A stretch of 64,000 bases of DNA, taken from the NCBI RefSeq assembly GCF_020832325.1, contig NZ_JAFIEU010000008.1:62001-126000 (forward strand), in the 5' to 3' direction. Position numbers and translations under genes: made by a program. Source of the stretch: Lunatimonas sp. (GTDB taxonomy: Bacteria; Bacteroidota; Bacteroidia; Cytophagales; Cyclobacteriaceae). This document shows positions 19,126 to 27,205 of this stretch, in pieces. The notes under the pieces are model-generated. The model did no database searches. It had not been told where the DNA came from and saw only the letters and a list, made by a program, of their open reading frames with translations. Position 1 is the first letter of the stretch, and every line of letters starts with the position of its first letter.

Positions 19126-19161
19126 AAAAAAGCCCTGTTTTCTGAAAGCAGGGCTTTTTTT
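19126..19161 (+). terminator. Intrinsic terminator after nqrE
   Basis: A perfect stem AAAAAAGCCCTG / CAGGGCTTTTTT ends in seven T residues. It closes the nqrABCDE transcript without nqrF. Confidence 0.92.
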
Positions 19162-19205
19162 GGTACACTTTTTATTGTTGGTTCCGATTATAAATTAGAC
19201 TTGCC

Positions 19206-19811
19206 ATGTCCAGCTTCACATCTAAAAGAATCCTCGGGTATTTCTTCCGTGGATTGTTGTTTGTAGTTCCATTTGCGCTTACCGCGTATATTATCCTTTT
19301 GGCAGTACAATTTCTCGATAACTTGATTCCGATTAATGTTCCCGGTCTCGGTATTTTGCTTGTATTTGCGATCGTGACCTTAGTAGGCTACATGACCAGC
19401 CTATTCTTAACCCGGTCCATCTTTGAGGAGCTGGAAAAGATTGTATTTAAAATTCCTCTGGTAAATATTCTATATACCAGCATCAAAGACCTGATGTCTG
19501 CTTTTGTAGGGGATAAAAAGAAATTCAATACACCTATTATTGTGAAGCTCTCAGAGAACATGCACCGGTTAGGGTTCATGACTCAAGGTGATCTCAATAC
19601 TTTGGGTGAACCTAGTCTGGTATCGGTTTATTTCCCCCATTCCTATAACTTTAGTGGCAACCTGTATTTGGTCCCTCGGGAAAATGTTCGGGTACTAAAA
19701 AATGTCAACAGTACCGAGATCATGAAGTTTATCGTCTCAGGAGGGGTTTCGCAACTTAGCCAACCGAACGCCAACTCAGTACCTACTGAGGAACCTGGTG
19801 GGCTCCTTTAA
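19206..19811 (+). CDS. DUF502 family membrane protein
   Basis: This 201-residue protein has two N-terminal membrane helices (RGLLFVVPFALTAYIILLAV and LGILLVFAIVTLVGYMTSLFL) and then a soluble domain with IPLVNILYTSIKDLMSAF and SVYFPHSYNFSGNLYLVP, the DUF502 pattern (PTTPNPTSG region in other phyla). The family occurs in many bacteria and in plants (LAZ1-/COV-like), and its molecular function in bacteria is not established. It lies between the nqr terminator and a long bidirectional terminator shared with trxA, so it is monocistronic. Confidence 0.88.
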   Translation: MSSFTSKRILGYFFRGLLFVVPFALTAYIILLAVQFLDNLIPINVPGLGILLVFAIVTLVGYMTSLFLTRSIFEELEKIVFKIPLVNILYTSIKDLMSAFVGDKKKFNTPIIVKLSENMHRLGFMTQGDLNTLGEPSLVSVYFPHSYNFSGNLYLVPRENVRVLKNVNSTEIMKFIVSGGVSQLSQPNANSVPTEEPGGLL

Positions 19812-19871
19812 AAGGGTCATAAAGTAAGTCAGATCGTAGGTAGACGACGTGTAATTGCGCATTCCTTAAAG

Positions 19872-19918
19872 ATAAAACGAAGAAAGCTGCCTTAAATGGG
19901 CAGCTTTCTTCGTTTTAT
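19872..19918. terminator. Bidirectional terminator between DUF502 gene and trxA
   Basis: A perfect 20-bp stem (19872-19891 with 19899-19918) with a 7-nt loop is flanked by A-rich and T-rich ends, so it can terminate both the DUF502 transcript and the opposing trxA transcript. Confidence 0.9.
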
Positions 19919-19961
19919 GTAGTATTCGCTGTAGAATTTCGAATATAATTTGCAGTTTAGT

Positions 19962-20282
19962 TTAAAGATGAGCTTCTAGTTTTTGGCTCAGTATGGATTT
20001 TGGTGCTGCGCCGATGTGCTTTTCCACTACTTGACCATCTTTGAATATCAACAGCGTCGGGATACTTCTTACACCAAATTTCATGGTAATTTCCGGGTTG
20101 CTGTCTACATCCAGTTTACCTATGACAGCCTTCCCTTCGTATTCACCGGCCAACTCTTCCACAATGGGACCAATCATTTTACAAGGTCCGCACCACTCAG
20201 CCCAAAAATCTACTAATACAGGATGCTCTGATTTCAGTACTTCCTCAAAGTTAGCGTCGGTAATTTCTATTGTTTTTGCCAT
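19962..20282 (-). CDS. trxA: Thioredoxin
   Basis: This 106-residue cytosolic thioredoxin has the active site WCGPC at residues 30-34, the buried Asp in VLVDFWAEW, the cis-Pro loop SIPTL near residue 74 and a GxxP tail. The length is standard for TrxA. It transfers electrons from thioredoxin reductase to ribonucleotide reductase and others. It lies 89 nt downstream of dnaE on the same strand and just before the bidirectional terminator. The gap to dnaE shows no terminator, so read-through from dnaE is possible. Confidence 0.97.
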   Translation of the reverse strand: MAKTIEITDANFEEVLKSEHPVLVDFWAEWCGPCKMIGPIVEELAGEYEGKAVIGKLDVDSNPEITMKFGVRSIPTLLIFKDGQVVEKHIGAAPKSILSQKLEAHL

Positions 20283-20371
20283 TTCTGTTTAGTTATCAAT
20301 TTATTACAGATCATATAAGTAAATAAGTAAAACCCATCTTATGTCAATTAGTTCCTAAAGGCCTTTATTTT

Positions 20372-23300
20372 TTACAGGATCTTGTAGGCAAGCTCGGGAA
20401 TGGATCTTAACGCCTCGATCATTTCGTTAGAAGGATCCACCGTGAATTTTTTGGACATGAGGTCTAGTGCGATCTTCTCTTGGTCGTCGATGATGTTGAT
20501 ATAGAGTTTGGCAGATCCTTGGTATTTTTGAGTGATTTGCTCCAACTTCTCCATGAGGTCGTAGGTGAGGTCATCCAGGGCAATATGTACCCGTATCCCT
20601 TTGATCATCTTTTCCCGTAGCTCATTCAGTAGGGAAATATTGTTGATCTTAAATTCTACTTCGGTGGGTTTGTATTTGTTTGGATAGATGTTTCCGGTAA
20701 GGTAAAGGAACCATCCGGTCATGAAGTACTCCTTGTACCTCACATAGTCATCACCAAAAATAAAAAAGGTATGGCCACCATGGTAATCCTCCAAGGTTAA
20801 CGTGCCGAAGGGCTTACCGGTCTTGGTGGTTCGGTGGGCAAACGAGGTAACGGCTCCAGCGATTTTGACTTCGCCCCGCGACTTGATGCTTTCGAGGTTA
20901 GCCAATTCGGGCAGGTGGGTGTTCGTAAAGGCTTCTATTTCAATCTTAAATTGATCCAATGGATGCCCAGAAATATAAAGCCCTACCACTTCCTTCTCGA
21001 TATTGAGCTCTTGGAGTTGGCTGAAAGGTTCCATCTGTGGCACATTTGGGAGAGGTATGGCCATGCCGGAACTGCCGCCGAACAGTGACACCTGCGAGCT
21101 TTCCTCTTCCTGAATGACTTTTTGCGCATATTTGATTGCTTTCTCGATCAGAGGGAGTTCGCCTTCAGCAGCCTCCAAATATTGCCTTCGGTGATATTCC
21201 CTAAAGCAATCAAACCCTCCGGCCATTGCCAGGACTTCCAATGTCTTCTTGTTTACTGCCCTCAGGTTCACCCGCTTTACAAAGTCAAAGAAGTCTTTGT
21301 AGGTGCCGGTCTTGGTACGTTCTTCAATAATGGCATTGACTGCCGCACCTCCGGCACCTTTGATAGCGGCCAGGCCGAAGCGAACTTGGCCTTCCATGTT
21401 TACGGTAAATCCATTGTTGGACTCATTGACGTCCGGGCCCAATACCTCTATATTCATGCGCTTACACTCTTCCATGAAAAACGTAACCTGGGTGAGGTCG
21501 TTCATATTATTGCTAAGTACGGAGGCCATGTACTCTGCGGGGTAATGCGCCTTTAGGTAGGCGGTTTGATACGCTATCCATGCATAACAGGTAGAATGGG
21601 ATTTGTTAAAGGCATAGGAGGCGAAAGCTTCCCAGTCTTTCCAAATTTTCTCCAATTTGATCTTGTCGTGTCCTTTTGATCCAGCCTGTTCGATGAATTT
21701 GGGTTTCATCTTATCCAGTACGTCCTTTTGCTTCTTGCCCATGGCCTTCCGGAGCACATCTGCTTCACCTTTGGTGAACCCTGCCAGCTTCTGGGAAAGC
21801 AACATCACCTGTTCTTGGTAAACGGTGATGCCGTACGTCTCCTTCAGATACTCCTCCATGTCGTCGAGGTCGTACGTAATGGGTTCTAGACCGTGTTTTC
21901 GGGCGATAAATTTCGGGATATATTCCAGTGGTCCGGGCCGGTACAAGGCGTTCATCGCAATGAGATCCGCAAATACCGTTGGTTTTAGTTCCCGCATGTA
22001 TTTCTGCATGCCAGGAGATTCATATTGAAAGATTCCCACTGTCTCGCCCCGTTGAAACAGTTCGTAGGTTTTTTCGTCGTCTATGGGGAACGCTTCAGGA
22101 TCTAACTTAATGCCGTGCCTCTCTTCCACAATTTTTACAGCATCCTTGATCAAGGTGAGGGTTTTCAACCCCAAAAAGTCCATTTTCAGAAGGCCTGCAC
22201 TCTCCACCACGGAGTTGTCAAATTGCGTGCAAACCATCTCCGAATCCTTGGCCAGTGCCACAGGTACATAGTTGGTGATGTCCGCTGGGGTGATGATGAC
22301 CCCGCAGGCATGGATTCCTGTGTTTCTTACAGATCCTTCTAGGATCTTGGCTTGATTTACCGTCTTGGAGTTGTCGTCTTGCCCCTTCGAGATACGTACC
22401 AGTTCCATGGCACGCTGGATGTTTTCGTTGTTGTTCTTTAGCTTGTCCGAAAGTTTGGCGTGGTCTTTTGCTAGGTCAAACAGCGCTTTTAGCTTCAGGT
22501 CGGGCACTAGCTTGGCCAGGCGGTCAGCCTCTGAAAGCGGCAGGTTGAGTACCCTCGCAGTGTCCCTGATCGCCGATTTGGCTGCCATGGTGCCGTAGGT
22601 GATGATTTGGGCCACTTGGTTGGCACCGTACTTCTTGATCACATAGTCGATCACTCGCTGTCGCCCCTCGTCGTCAAAATCAATGTCAATATCTGGGAGG
22701 GAAACCCGGTCTGGATTTAGAAATCTCTCAAATAGTAGGTCATAGGCGATGGGATCCATGTTGGTGATACCGACGCAATAGGCTACAGCGGAGCCCGCAG
22801 CGGATCCCCTTCCCGGTCCCACCGATACGCCCATATCCCTAGCGGCACGGGTGAAATCCTGCACAATCAAAAAATAGCCCGGATAACCGGTGCGCTCGAT
22901 GGTTTCTAACTCAAAGTCTAGACGCTCTTGGATCTCCGGTGTGATTTCTGGATATCGTTTTTTGGCGCCGACGTAAGTTAGGTGCCTGAGGTAGGCATTT
23001 TCACCCCTTTTCCCTCCATCTAAGGCATCTTCTGGGTGGATAAACTCTTCGGGAATGTCAAATTTGGGCAGCAATACTTCCCTTGCCAGCTTATAGGCTT
23101 CGATGCTTTCTGCGATGTGGTGGGTGCAGGTAATGGCTTCCGGTAGGTCAGCAAAAAGTTTCTTCATTTCGTCCGGAGACTTGACGTAAAACTCCTCGTT
23201 GGGAAATCCGTAGCGGAACTCCCGCCCCCGCCTCCCAATATATTTCTTGGGTTTTTCTACCAATTCGCCGTCTTTAACGCAAAGAAGAATATCGTGCGCA

Positions 23301-24658
23301 TTGGCATCCGATTTATAGCTATAGTATGCATTGTTAGCAGCGAAGTACTTTACGTCGTGCTTGCGTGCAAACTCCAAGAGCACTTCGTTAACCTTTTCTT
23401 CTTCAGGTATTCCATGCCGATTCAGCTCCACATAAAAATCGTCGCCAAACGTTTCTTTCCACCACAAAAAGGCTTCCTCGGCCTGTGATTCACCCACATT
23501 GAGAATCAAAAAGGGGATTTCTCCCCAGAGTCCTCCGGTGGTTGCGATCAGGTTGTCTTTGTAGGTCAGGAGCAGTTCCTTATCAATTCGGGGTACATAG
23601 TAGAAGCCTTCAATGTTTGCATAGGAGGCCAGCTTGGCCAGGTTGTGGTAGCCGGCTTTGTTTTTGGCCAGCAAAACGGTTTGGAAACCATCGTCTTTGG
23701 TGCTTTTGTTTTTTCGGTCCCGGCAGATGTTAAATTCGCAGCCTAGGATCGGCTTGATATCGTTTGCAAGGGCTTCCTTCACAAAGTTGAAAGCCCCCAT
23801 CATATTGCCGTGATCAGTCATAGCGATCGCAGGCATACCCTGTTCCTTGGCTATTCGGATCAGAGTGGGTATTTCTGAGGTAGCCTGAAGGATGGAGAAT
23901 TGGGTGTGTACGTGCAGGTGAACAAAGGGGACATCCCGAAGGTCGGCGATATCTGCTTTTCCCGCCGCTTTCAAGACATCTTTGGCTGCGGCTTTTTGTT
24001 CGTCCACGGCCACATCAAAGTTCGCTGCATCCAGATTGGGTGCTTCGTAAGTAACCTCCGAAATTTTTAAACCTTCCTCTGGGGCAATCACTCCGGCGCT
24101 AATTAGGCCAAAAAAACATTTGGCCGTAGCATCCACGTCGTAGGCAGCATCGTGCGCAGCATCAAAGCCCACACCAAATAGTTTTTGATGAAGTTCGGTC
24201 AAGGTGGGCCACTTGTATTTTCCTCCCTTGCCACCCGGTATGGCGCAAAAATCGGTAGAAAGGTCTTTGGTATCTAGTGTTTTTTTGGAAAGGAAATCGG
24301 TAGTGATTTCTTTTCGTAAAAATTCTGCACCGGTTACGTTGATGTCAAATTCCACATTGTGTCCGACCAGGTAGGTAGTCTTTGCGAGATCTTCCTGAAA
24401 CAGTGCCAAGACGTCTGCCAGTGGCTTACCCTCCTCGTTGGCACGCTTTGTGGAGATCCCATGGATTTTTTCGGCGTTATAGGGAATTGTAAAGCCCTCC
24501 GGCTTTACGATGTGATTGTGTTGGGAAAGGAGCTTGCCCTTGGCGTCGTGCAGCTGCCAAGCAAGTTGAACCAACCTAGGCCAATTGTCTAGATCAGTGA
24601 TGGGGGCATTAAAATTTCTGGGTAATCCGGTGGTTTCGGTATCAAAGACAATATACAT
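20372..24658 (-). CDS. dnaE: DNA polymerase III alpha subunit with fused N-terminal 3'-5' exonuclease domain
   Basis: The 1428-residue protein starts with a DnaQ-like DEDD exonuclease (residues 1-185): FDTETTG at 5-11, VGHNVEFDINV and HDAAYDVDAT, which together supply the acidic and His residues of that fold. A PHP domain follows (VHLHVHTQFS at about 243, AIAMTDHGNM). Next comes the C-family polymerase core with PDIDIDFDDEGR at about 654, GRGSAAGSAVAY, the beta-binding/HhH part and an OB fold (EVKIAGAVTSF). E. coli DnaE is about 1160 residues and lacks the exonuclease; such fusions are known in Bacteroidota. The first codon is preceded by GGAG locked in a hairpin, described separately. The PHP domain retains several metal-binding His, so two nuclease sites could coexist. 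Confidence 0.96.
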   Translation of the reverse strand: MYIVFDTETTGLPRNFNAPITDLDNWPRLVQLAWQLHDAKGKLLSQHNHIVKPEGFTIPYNAEKIHGISTKRANEEGKPLADVLALFQEDLAKTTYLVGHNVEFDINVTGAEFLRKEITTDFLSKKTLDTKDLSTDFCAIPGGKGGKYKWPTLTELHQKLFGVGFDAAHDAAYDVDATAKCFFGLISAGVIAPEEGLKISEVTYEAPNLDAANFDVAVDEQKAAAKDVLKAAGKADIADLRDVPFVHLHVHTQFSILQATSEIPTLIRIAKEQGMPAIAMTDHGNMMGAFNFVKEALANDIKPILGCEFNICRDRKNKSTKDDGFQTVLLAKNKAGYHNLAKLASYANIEGFYYVPRIDKELLLTYKDNLIATTGGLWGEIPFLILNVGESQAEEAFLWWKETFGDDFYVELNRHGIPEEEKVNEVLLEFARKHDVKYFAANNAYYSYKSDANAHDILLCVKDGELVEKPKKYIGRRGREFRYGFPNEEFYVKSPDEMKKLFADLPEAITCTHHIAESIEAYKLAREVLLPKFDIPEEFIHPEDALDGGKRGENAYLRHLTYVGAKKRYPEITPEIQERLDFELETIERTGYPGYFLIVQDFTRAARDMGVSVGPGRGSAAGSAVAYCVGITNMDPIAYDLLFERFLNPDRVSLPDIDIDFDDEGRQRVIDYVIKKYGANQVAQIITYGTMAAKSAIRDTARVLNLPLSEADRLAKLVPDLKLKALFDLAKDHAKLSDKLKNNNENIQRAMELVRISKGQDDNSKTVNQAKILEGSVRNTGIHACGVIITPADITNYVPVALAKDSEMVCTQFDNSVVESAGLLKMDFLGLKTLTLIKDAVKIVEERHGIKLDPEAFPIDDEKTYELFQRGETVGIFQYESPGMQKYMRELKPTVFADLIAMNALYRPGPLEYIPKFIARKHGLEPITYDLDDMEEYLKETYGITVYQEQVMLLSQKLAGFTKGEADVLRKAMGKKQKDVLDKMKPKFIEQAGSKGHDKIKLEKIWKDWEAFASYAFNKSHSTCYAWIAYQTAYLKAHYPAEYMASVLSNNMNDLTQVTFFMEECKRMNIEVLGPDVNESNNGFTVNMEGQVRFGLAAIKGAGGAAVNAIIEERTKTGTYKDFFDFVKRVNLRAVNKKTLEVLAMAGGFDCFREYHRRQYLEAAEGELPLIEKAIKYAQKVIQEEESSQVSLFGGSSGMAIPLPNVPQMEPFSQLQELNIEKEVVGLYISGHPLDQFKIEIEAFTNTHLPELANLESIKSRGEVKIAGAVTSFAHRTTKTGKPFGTLTLEDYHGGHTFFIFGDDYVRYKEYFMTGWFLYLTGNIYPNKYKPTEVEFKINNISLLNELREKMIKGIRVHIALDDLTYDLMEKLEQITQKYQGSAKLYINIIDDQEKIALDLMSKKFTVDPSNEMIEALRSIPELAYKIL

Positions 24659-24660
24659 GC

Positions 24661-24685
24661 AGATCTCCTGGTTTTTTGGAGATCT
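24661..24685 (-). promoter_or_regulatory. Hairpin covering the dnaE Shine-Dalgarno
   Basis: In the dnaE mRNA, AGATCTCC and GGAGATCT form a perfect 8-bp stem around a 9-nt A-rich loop, ending 2 nt before the ATG. The 3' arm contains GGAG, the likely SD, so the folded form would hide it. This is seen in sequence; a regulatory effect is inferred. Confidence 0.55.
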
Positions 24686-24739
24686 AAGTTAACGCTAATC
24701 TTTTTGTTCTGCCAATGCAGGGTAGGAAATCATGTCCAT

Positions 24740-24774
24740 TAAAAATTCAGGGGACGTGAGAGTGTCCCCTGAAT
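24740..24774 (-). terminator. Intrinsic terminator for the metallophosphoesterase gene
   Basis: On the minus strand an 11-bp perfect stem (24745-24755 with 24764-24774) is followed by TTTTT. It lies 23 nt after the stop of the upstream phosphoesterase gene and insulates dnaE. Confidence 0.88.
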
Positions 24775-24797
24775 GATCGAATCGTGTCGCAAATGGG

Positions 24798-26579
24798 CTA
24801 GTCTTTTGTTAAGGTAAACTGATCCCTGATGTTGCCGCTTAGGTCGTAGACGGTATAGCGTACGTTTCTACCATCAATTTCCATGTACTGGTACAGAAAT
24901 TCGGCGGCAAATTGAACCTCCGCATAGCTCCCTTTTTCGGCTTCTTTATTTTTCCCCTTGGTGCCGATGGAGATCACATACCGGGTACCCTTCTTAGGGT
25001 TGGTACTTGCTTCACTGTTTATCAGGGGTTTGGAGCGCATGTAGTAATGAAAATGCCCACCCATAACCATGTCTACCTCGTATTGATCAAAGAGGGGTAC
25101 CCACTGCGAAATAATGTCCTCGTAGGGTTCTACGGCATTGTATGGAGGGAAGTGGGTAACCACGAATTTCCAGTCGGCGGGATTGTCTTTTAGTACCTGC
25201 TCCATCCACCCGCTCTGCTTGGACAAGGGCAGCGTGGCATCCAACATGATGTAAAGCGCATTATGGTAGGTGAAATAGTAGGACCTTCCACTGGGTAATT
25301 CCGCCGGTCCGTTTTCGGGATAGCTAAACATGTCCTCAAACATCCAAGCACCCAAGCCATCCTGACTGTCGTGGTTACCAGGCACCGTCATTAGCGGTCG
25401 GCGGGCAATGGTTTTTCCTGCATAGCCGAAAAGTTGATCCCAATCGTCGCGGTGCAGGCCAGTGTTTACCAAGTCACCGGCAATGATGTAAAACCGGTTG
25501 TCTTTATGGCGTTGGTCCGCCTGGTGGATTAAATCTCCCCACTGATCGGTATTGTGTACATCGCCAAACCACACAAAGGAGAACGGAGCGTTCTTTTCGT
25601 CCGAGGTCTGGAAATTTTCTGGGTTTGTCCAACTCGTTTCTGGGCTGCCTACTTGGTACATATAGCGAGTGGCAGGTTGTAGGTTTTGGATCTTGGCGGT
25701 AAATCGGTGGATGTACCGGTCGTTTTCGAGTAATCGGTCTTCCATGAGCGCAGCTTCCGCAGTTTGGGTAAGCGTGTCTGTGGAACCTTCTTTCCAATAC
25801 CGGACGCCGCTAGCTTCCACCGAAGCATGGGTCCGCCACTGAATGTCGATGGAGTTTCGAGGATTTCCGCTCCAAGTTAGCGTGACTTGATCTGGAACGG
25901 TGGAGGAAGGGAAATCTGTAGCCCGAAAGGCACCAATTAGGTGGGCTTCACGCGCCCTACCGCGAATAGTGGTCAACATGGGCTTTCCTTTCATTTCCTG
26001 CGGCACCTCGGTCAGGGTAAGTCCGCTCCAGTCGTGGTAGGTAAATGCGCCCACATCAAGCGTCTCAATGTGTTGGTTTTCAGGGAATACTGGCTCGATT
26101 TCCAATTGATCGGATACATTTTTGGGGGCCAAGCTGATAAAATATACGGGCCGATGTTTATCAAAACCGTTGATACCCAGGTTGATTTCGCCTTTTGGAA
26201 AGTCTTTTTGCCAAACTTCGTAGGTTGAGTGGGTATTTTTCACACGCATTTCGGTGCGGGTAAATCCAGATTCCTCTAGCCAAAAGGGAATGGTTTTTTG
26301 ATCCGAATCACGCATCAGGGAAACGGTAACGGGTACATTGACACGTAGCACCCAATATTGGGTAGCCATCACCTGTTTTTCATCATCAGTCAGGTAGGAC
26401 CGAATAAAGGACTCGCTGATGGTGTCTAAGGTGGGTTTTTCAAATTGCTCGTAAAAACGGCTAACCAGATCGTCCATCGTTTCGGATAGGGTTTTCGAAC
26501 TGGTTGGGGAATGTTTCCTATTTGCGCAGGAACCGAGAACAACGATTAGAACGCCCAGTAGGAGCTGCTTTTTAAACAT
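24798..26579 (-). CDS. Purple-acid-phosphatase-like metallophosphoesterase lipoprotein (MPE-A)
   Basis: This 593-residue lipoprotein (VVLGSC, Cys18) has a helical N-terminal part of about 200 residues, a fibronectin-like domain (VTLTWSGNPRNSIDIQWRTH) typical of purple acid phosphatases, and a calcineurin-like domain with FGDVHN, AGDLVNTG, PGNHDSQ, VTHFPPYN and GGHFHYY, so the dinuclear metal site looks complete. The N-terminal helical part (DDLVSRFYEQFE...) is extra compared with the two other copies in the window. It is the first of three such phosphoesterases near the SusCD genes and is divergent from the small ORF at 26781. Periplasmic or surface phosphomonoester or diester hydrolysis is the likely role; the substrate is unknown. 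Confidence 0.85.
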   Translation of the reverse strand: MFKKQLLLGVLIVVLGSCANRKHSPTSSKTLSETMDDLVSRFYEQFEKPTLDTISESFIRSYLTDDEKQVMATQYWVLRVNVPVTVSLMRDSDQKTIPFWLEESGFTRTEMRVKNTHSTYEVWQKDFPKGEINLGINGFDKHRPVYFISLAPKNVSDQLEIEPVFPENQHIETLDVGAFTYHDWSGLTLTEVPQEMKGKPMLTTIRGRAREAHLIGAFRATDFPSSTVPDQVTLTWSGNPRNSIDIQWRTHASVEASGVRYWKEGSTDTLTQTAEAALMEDRLLENDRYIHRFTAKIQNLQPATRYMYQVGSPETSWTNPENFQTSDEKNAPFSFVWFGDVHNTDQWGDLIHQADQRHKDNRFYIIAGDLVNTGLHRDDWDQLFGYAGKTIARRPLMTVPGNHDSQDGLGAWMFEDMFSYPENGPAELPSGRSYYFTYHNALYIMLDATLPLSKQSGWMEQVLKDNPADWKFVVTHFPPYNAVEPYEDIISQWVPLFDQYEVDMVMGGHFHYYMRSKPLINSEASTNPKKGTRYVISIGTKGKNKEAEKGSYAEVQFAAEFLYQYMEIDGRNVRYTVYDLSGNIRDQFTLTKD

Positions 26580-26780
26580 GATAGGCTTTTTTGTGACTTG
26601 TGAACATTTCTATATAAAGCTACTGCAATCCGTCAAAAATGGGCTAGCAGTCTATTTGGTAAATGACCTCATGCCAAGGCAATCATGATGTTAGGATAAT
26701 CTTGGGGAAACAAAAAAACAACAAATGGGAAGTAGCCTCTTTTTTACCCTTTCATGTATATAGGTTCGGAGGGTGACTCA

Positions 26781-27002
26781 ATGAAAAAGACAACATCAGA
26801 TGCTTTGATTCAAAAGCTGGTTAAAGGAAAAATTTCCCGAGAGGAATTTGAACAGCTGTTGCTTGCCCTCGAAGACGAGGAACAGGCGGTTTTTCTCGAA
26901 AACAGTATGCGGGACCATTTCAATGCTGTAATGGATAAATACGAGAAGGAGCAAAAAGCAGTTTCCGGTAAGGAAAACAGTCCGGATAAAAGTATGAATT
27001 AA
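26781..27002 (+). CDS. Small protein resembling a FecR-type anti-sigma N-terminus
   Basis: A 73-residue ORF begins at ATG 26781 with GGAGG 8 nt upstream. The first half (LIQKLVKGKISREEFEQLLLALEDEE) resembles the short helical N-terminal domain of FecR-type anti-sigma factors, which binds ECF sigma factors. The second half is a charged helix (NAVMDKYEKEQKAVSGKEN). There is no membrane segment or FecR periplasmic domain. It lies 203 nt upstream of susC, the place where a FecR gene often sits. It could be a remnant, a stand-alone regulator, or an unrelated small protein. No sigma factor gene is nearby. The frame looks like real coding sequence, but the family link is weak. Confidence 0.45.
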   Translation: MKKTTSDALIQKLVKGKISREEFEQLLLALEDEEQAVFLENSMRDHFNAVMDKYEKEQKAVSGKENSPDKSMN

Positions 27003-27097
27003 GCGAATAGAAATCAATAGAAGGAGTGCAATAACTAGTAAGAAAAAAAGGATAGAAATTAGCCAGAAAAATAAAAGTCACTATTACCAAAGTATCA

Positions 27098-27158
27098 GCA
27101 TCCGGGGAGCGAATTGGCCGGATGCGATTTGCAATCGGTTTGGAAACCTGCTTTCCAA
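27098..27158 (+). repeat. Two inverted repeats in the susC leader
   Basis: GCATCCGG (27098-27105) and CCGGATGC (27118-27125) form an 8-bp inverted repeat with a 12-nt spacer. TTGGAAA and TTTCCAA (27140-27158) form a 7-bp hairpin with a 5-nt loop. They lie 48-108 nt before the susC start and are not followed by T-runs, so a leader structure or operator is more likely than a terminator. Confidence 0.5.
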
Positions 27159-27205
27159 TGGGAATAAACCTAAGATTACTCTAAAACATAACAAATCTAA
27201 AACAA

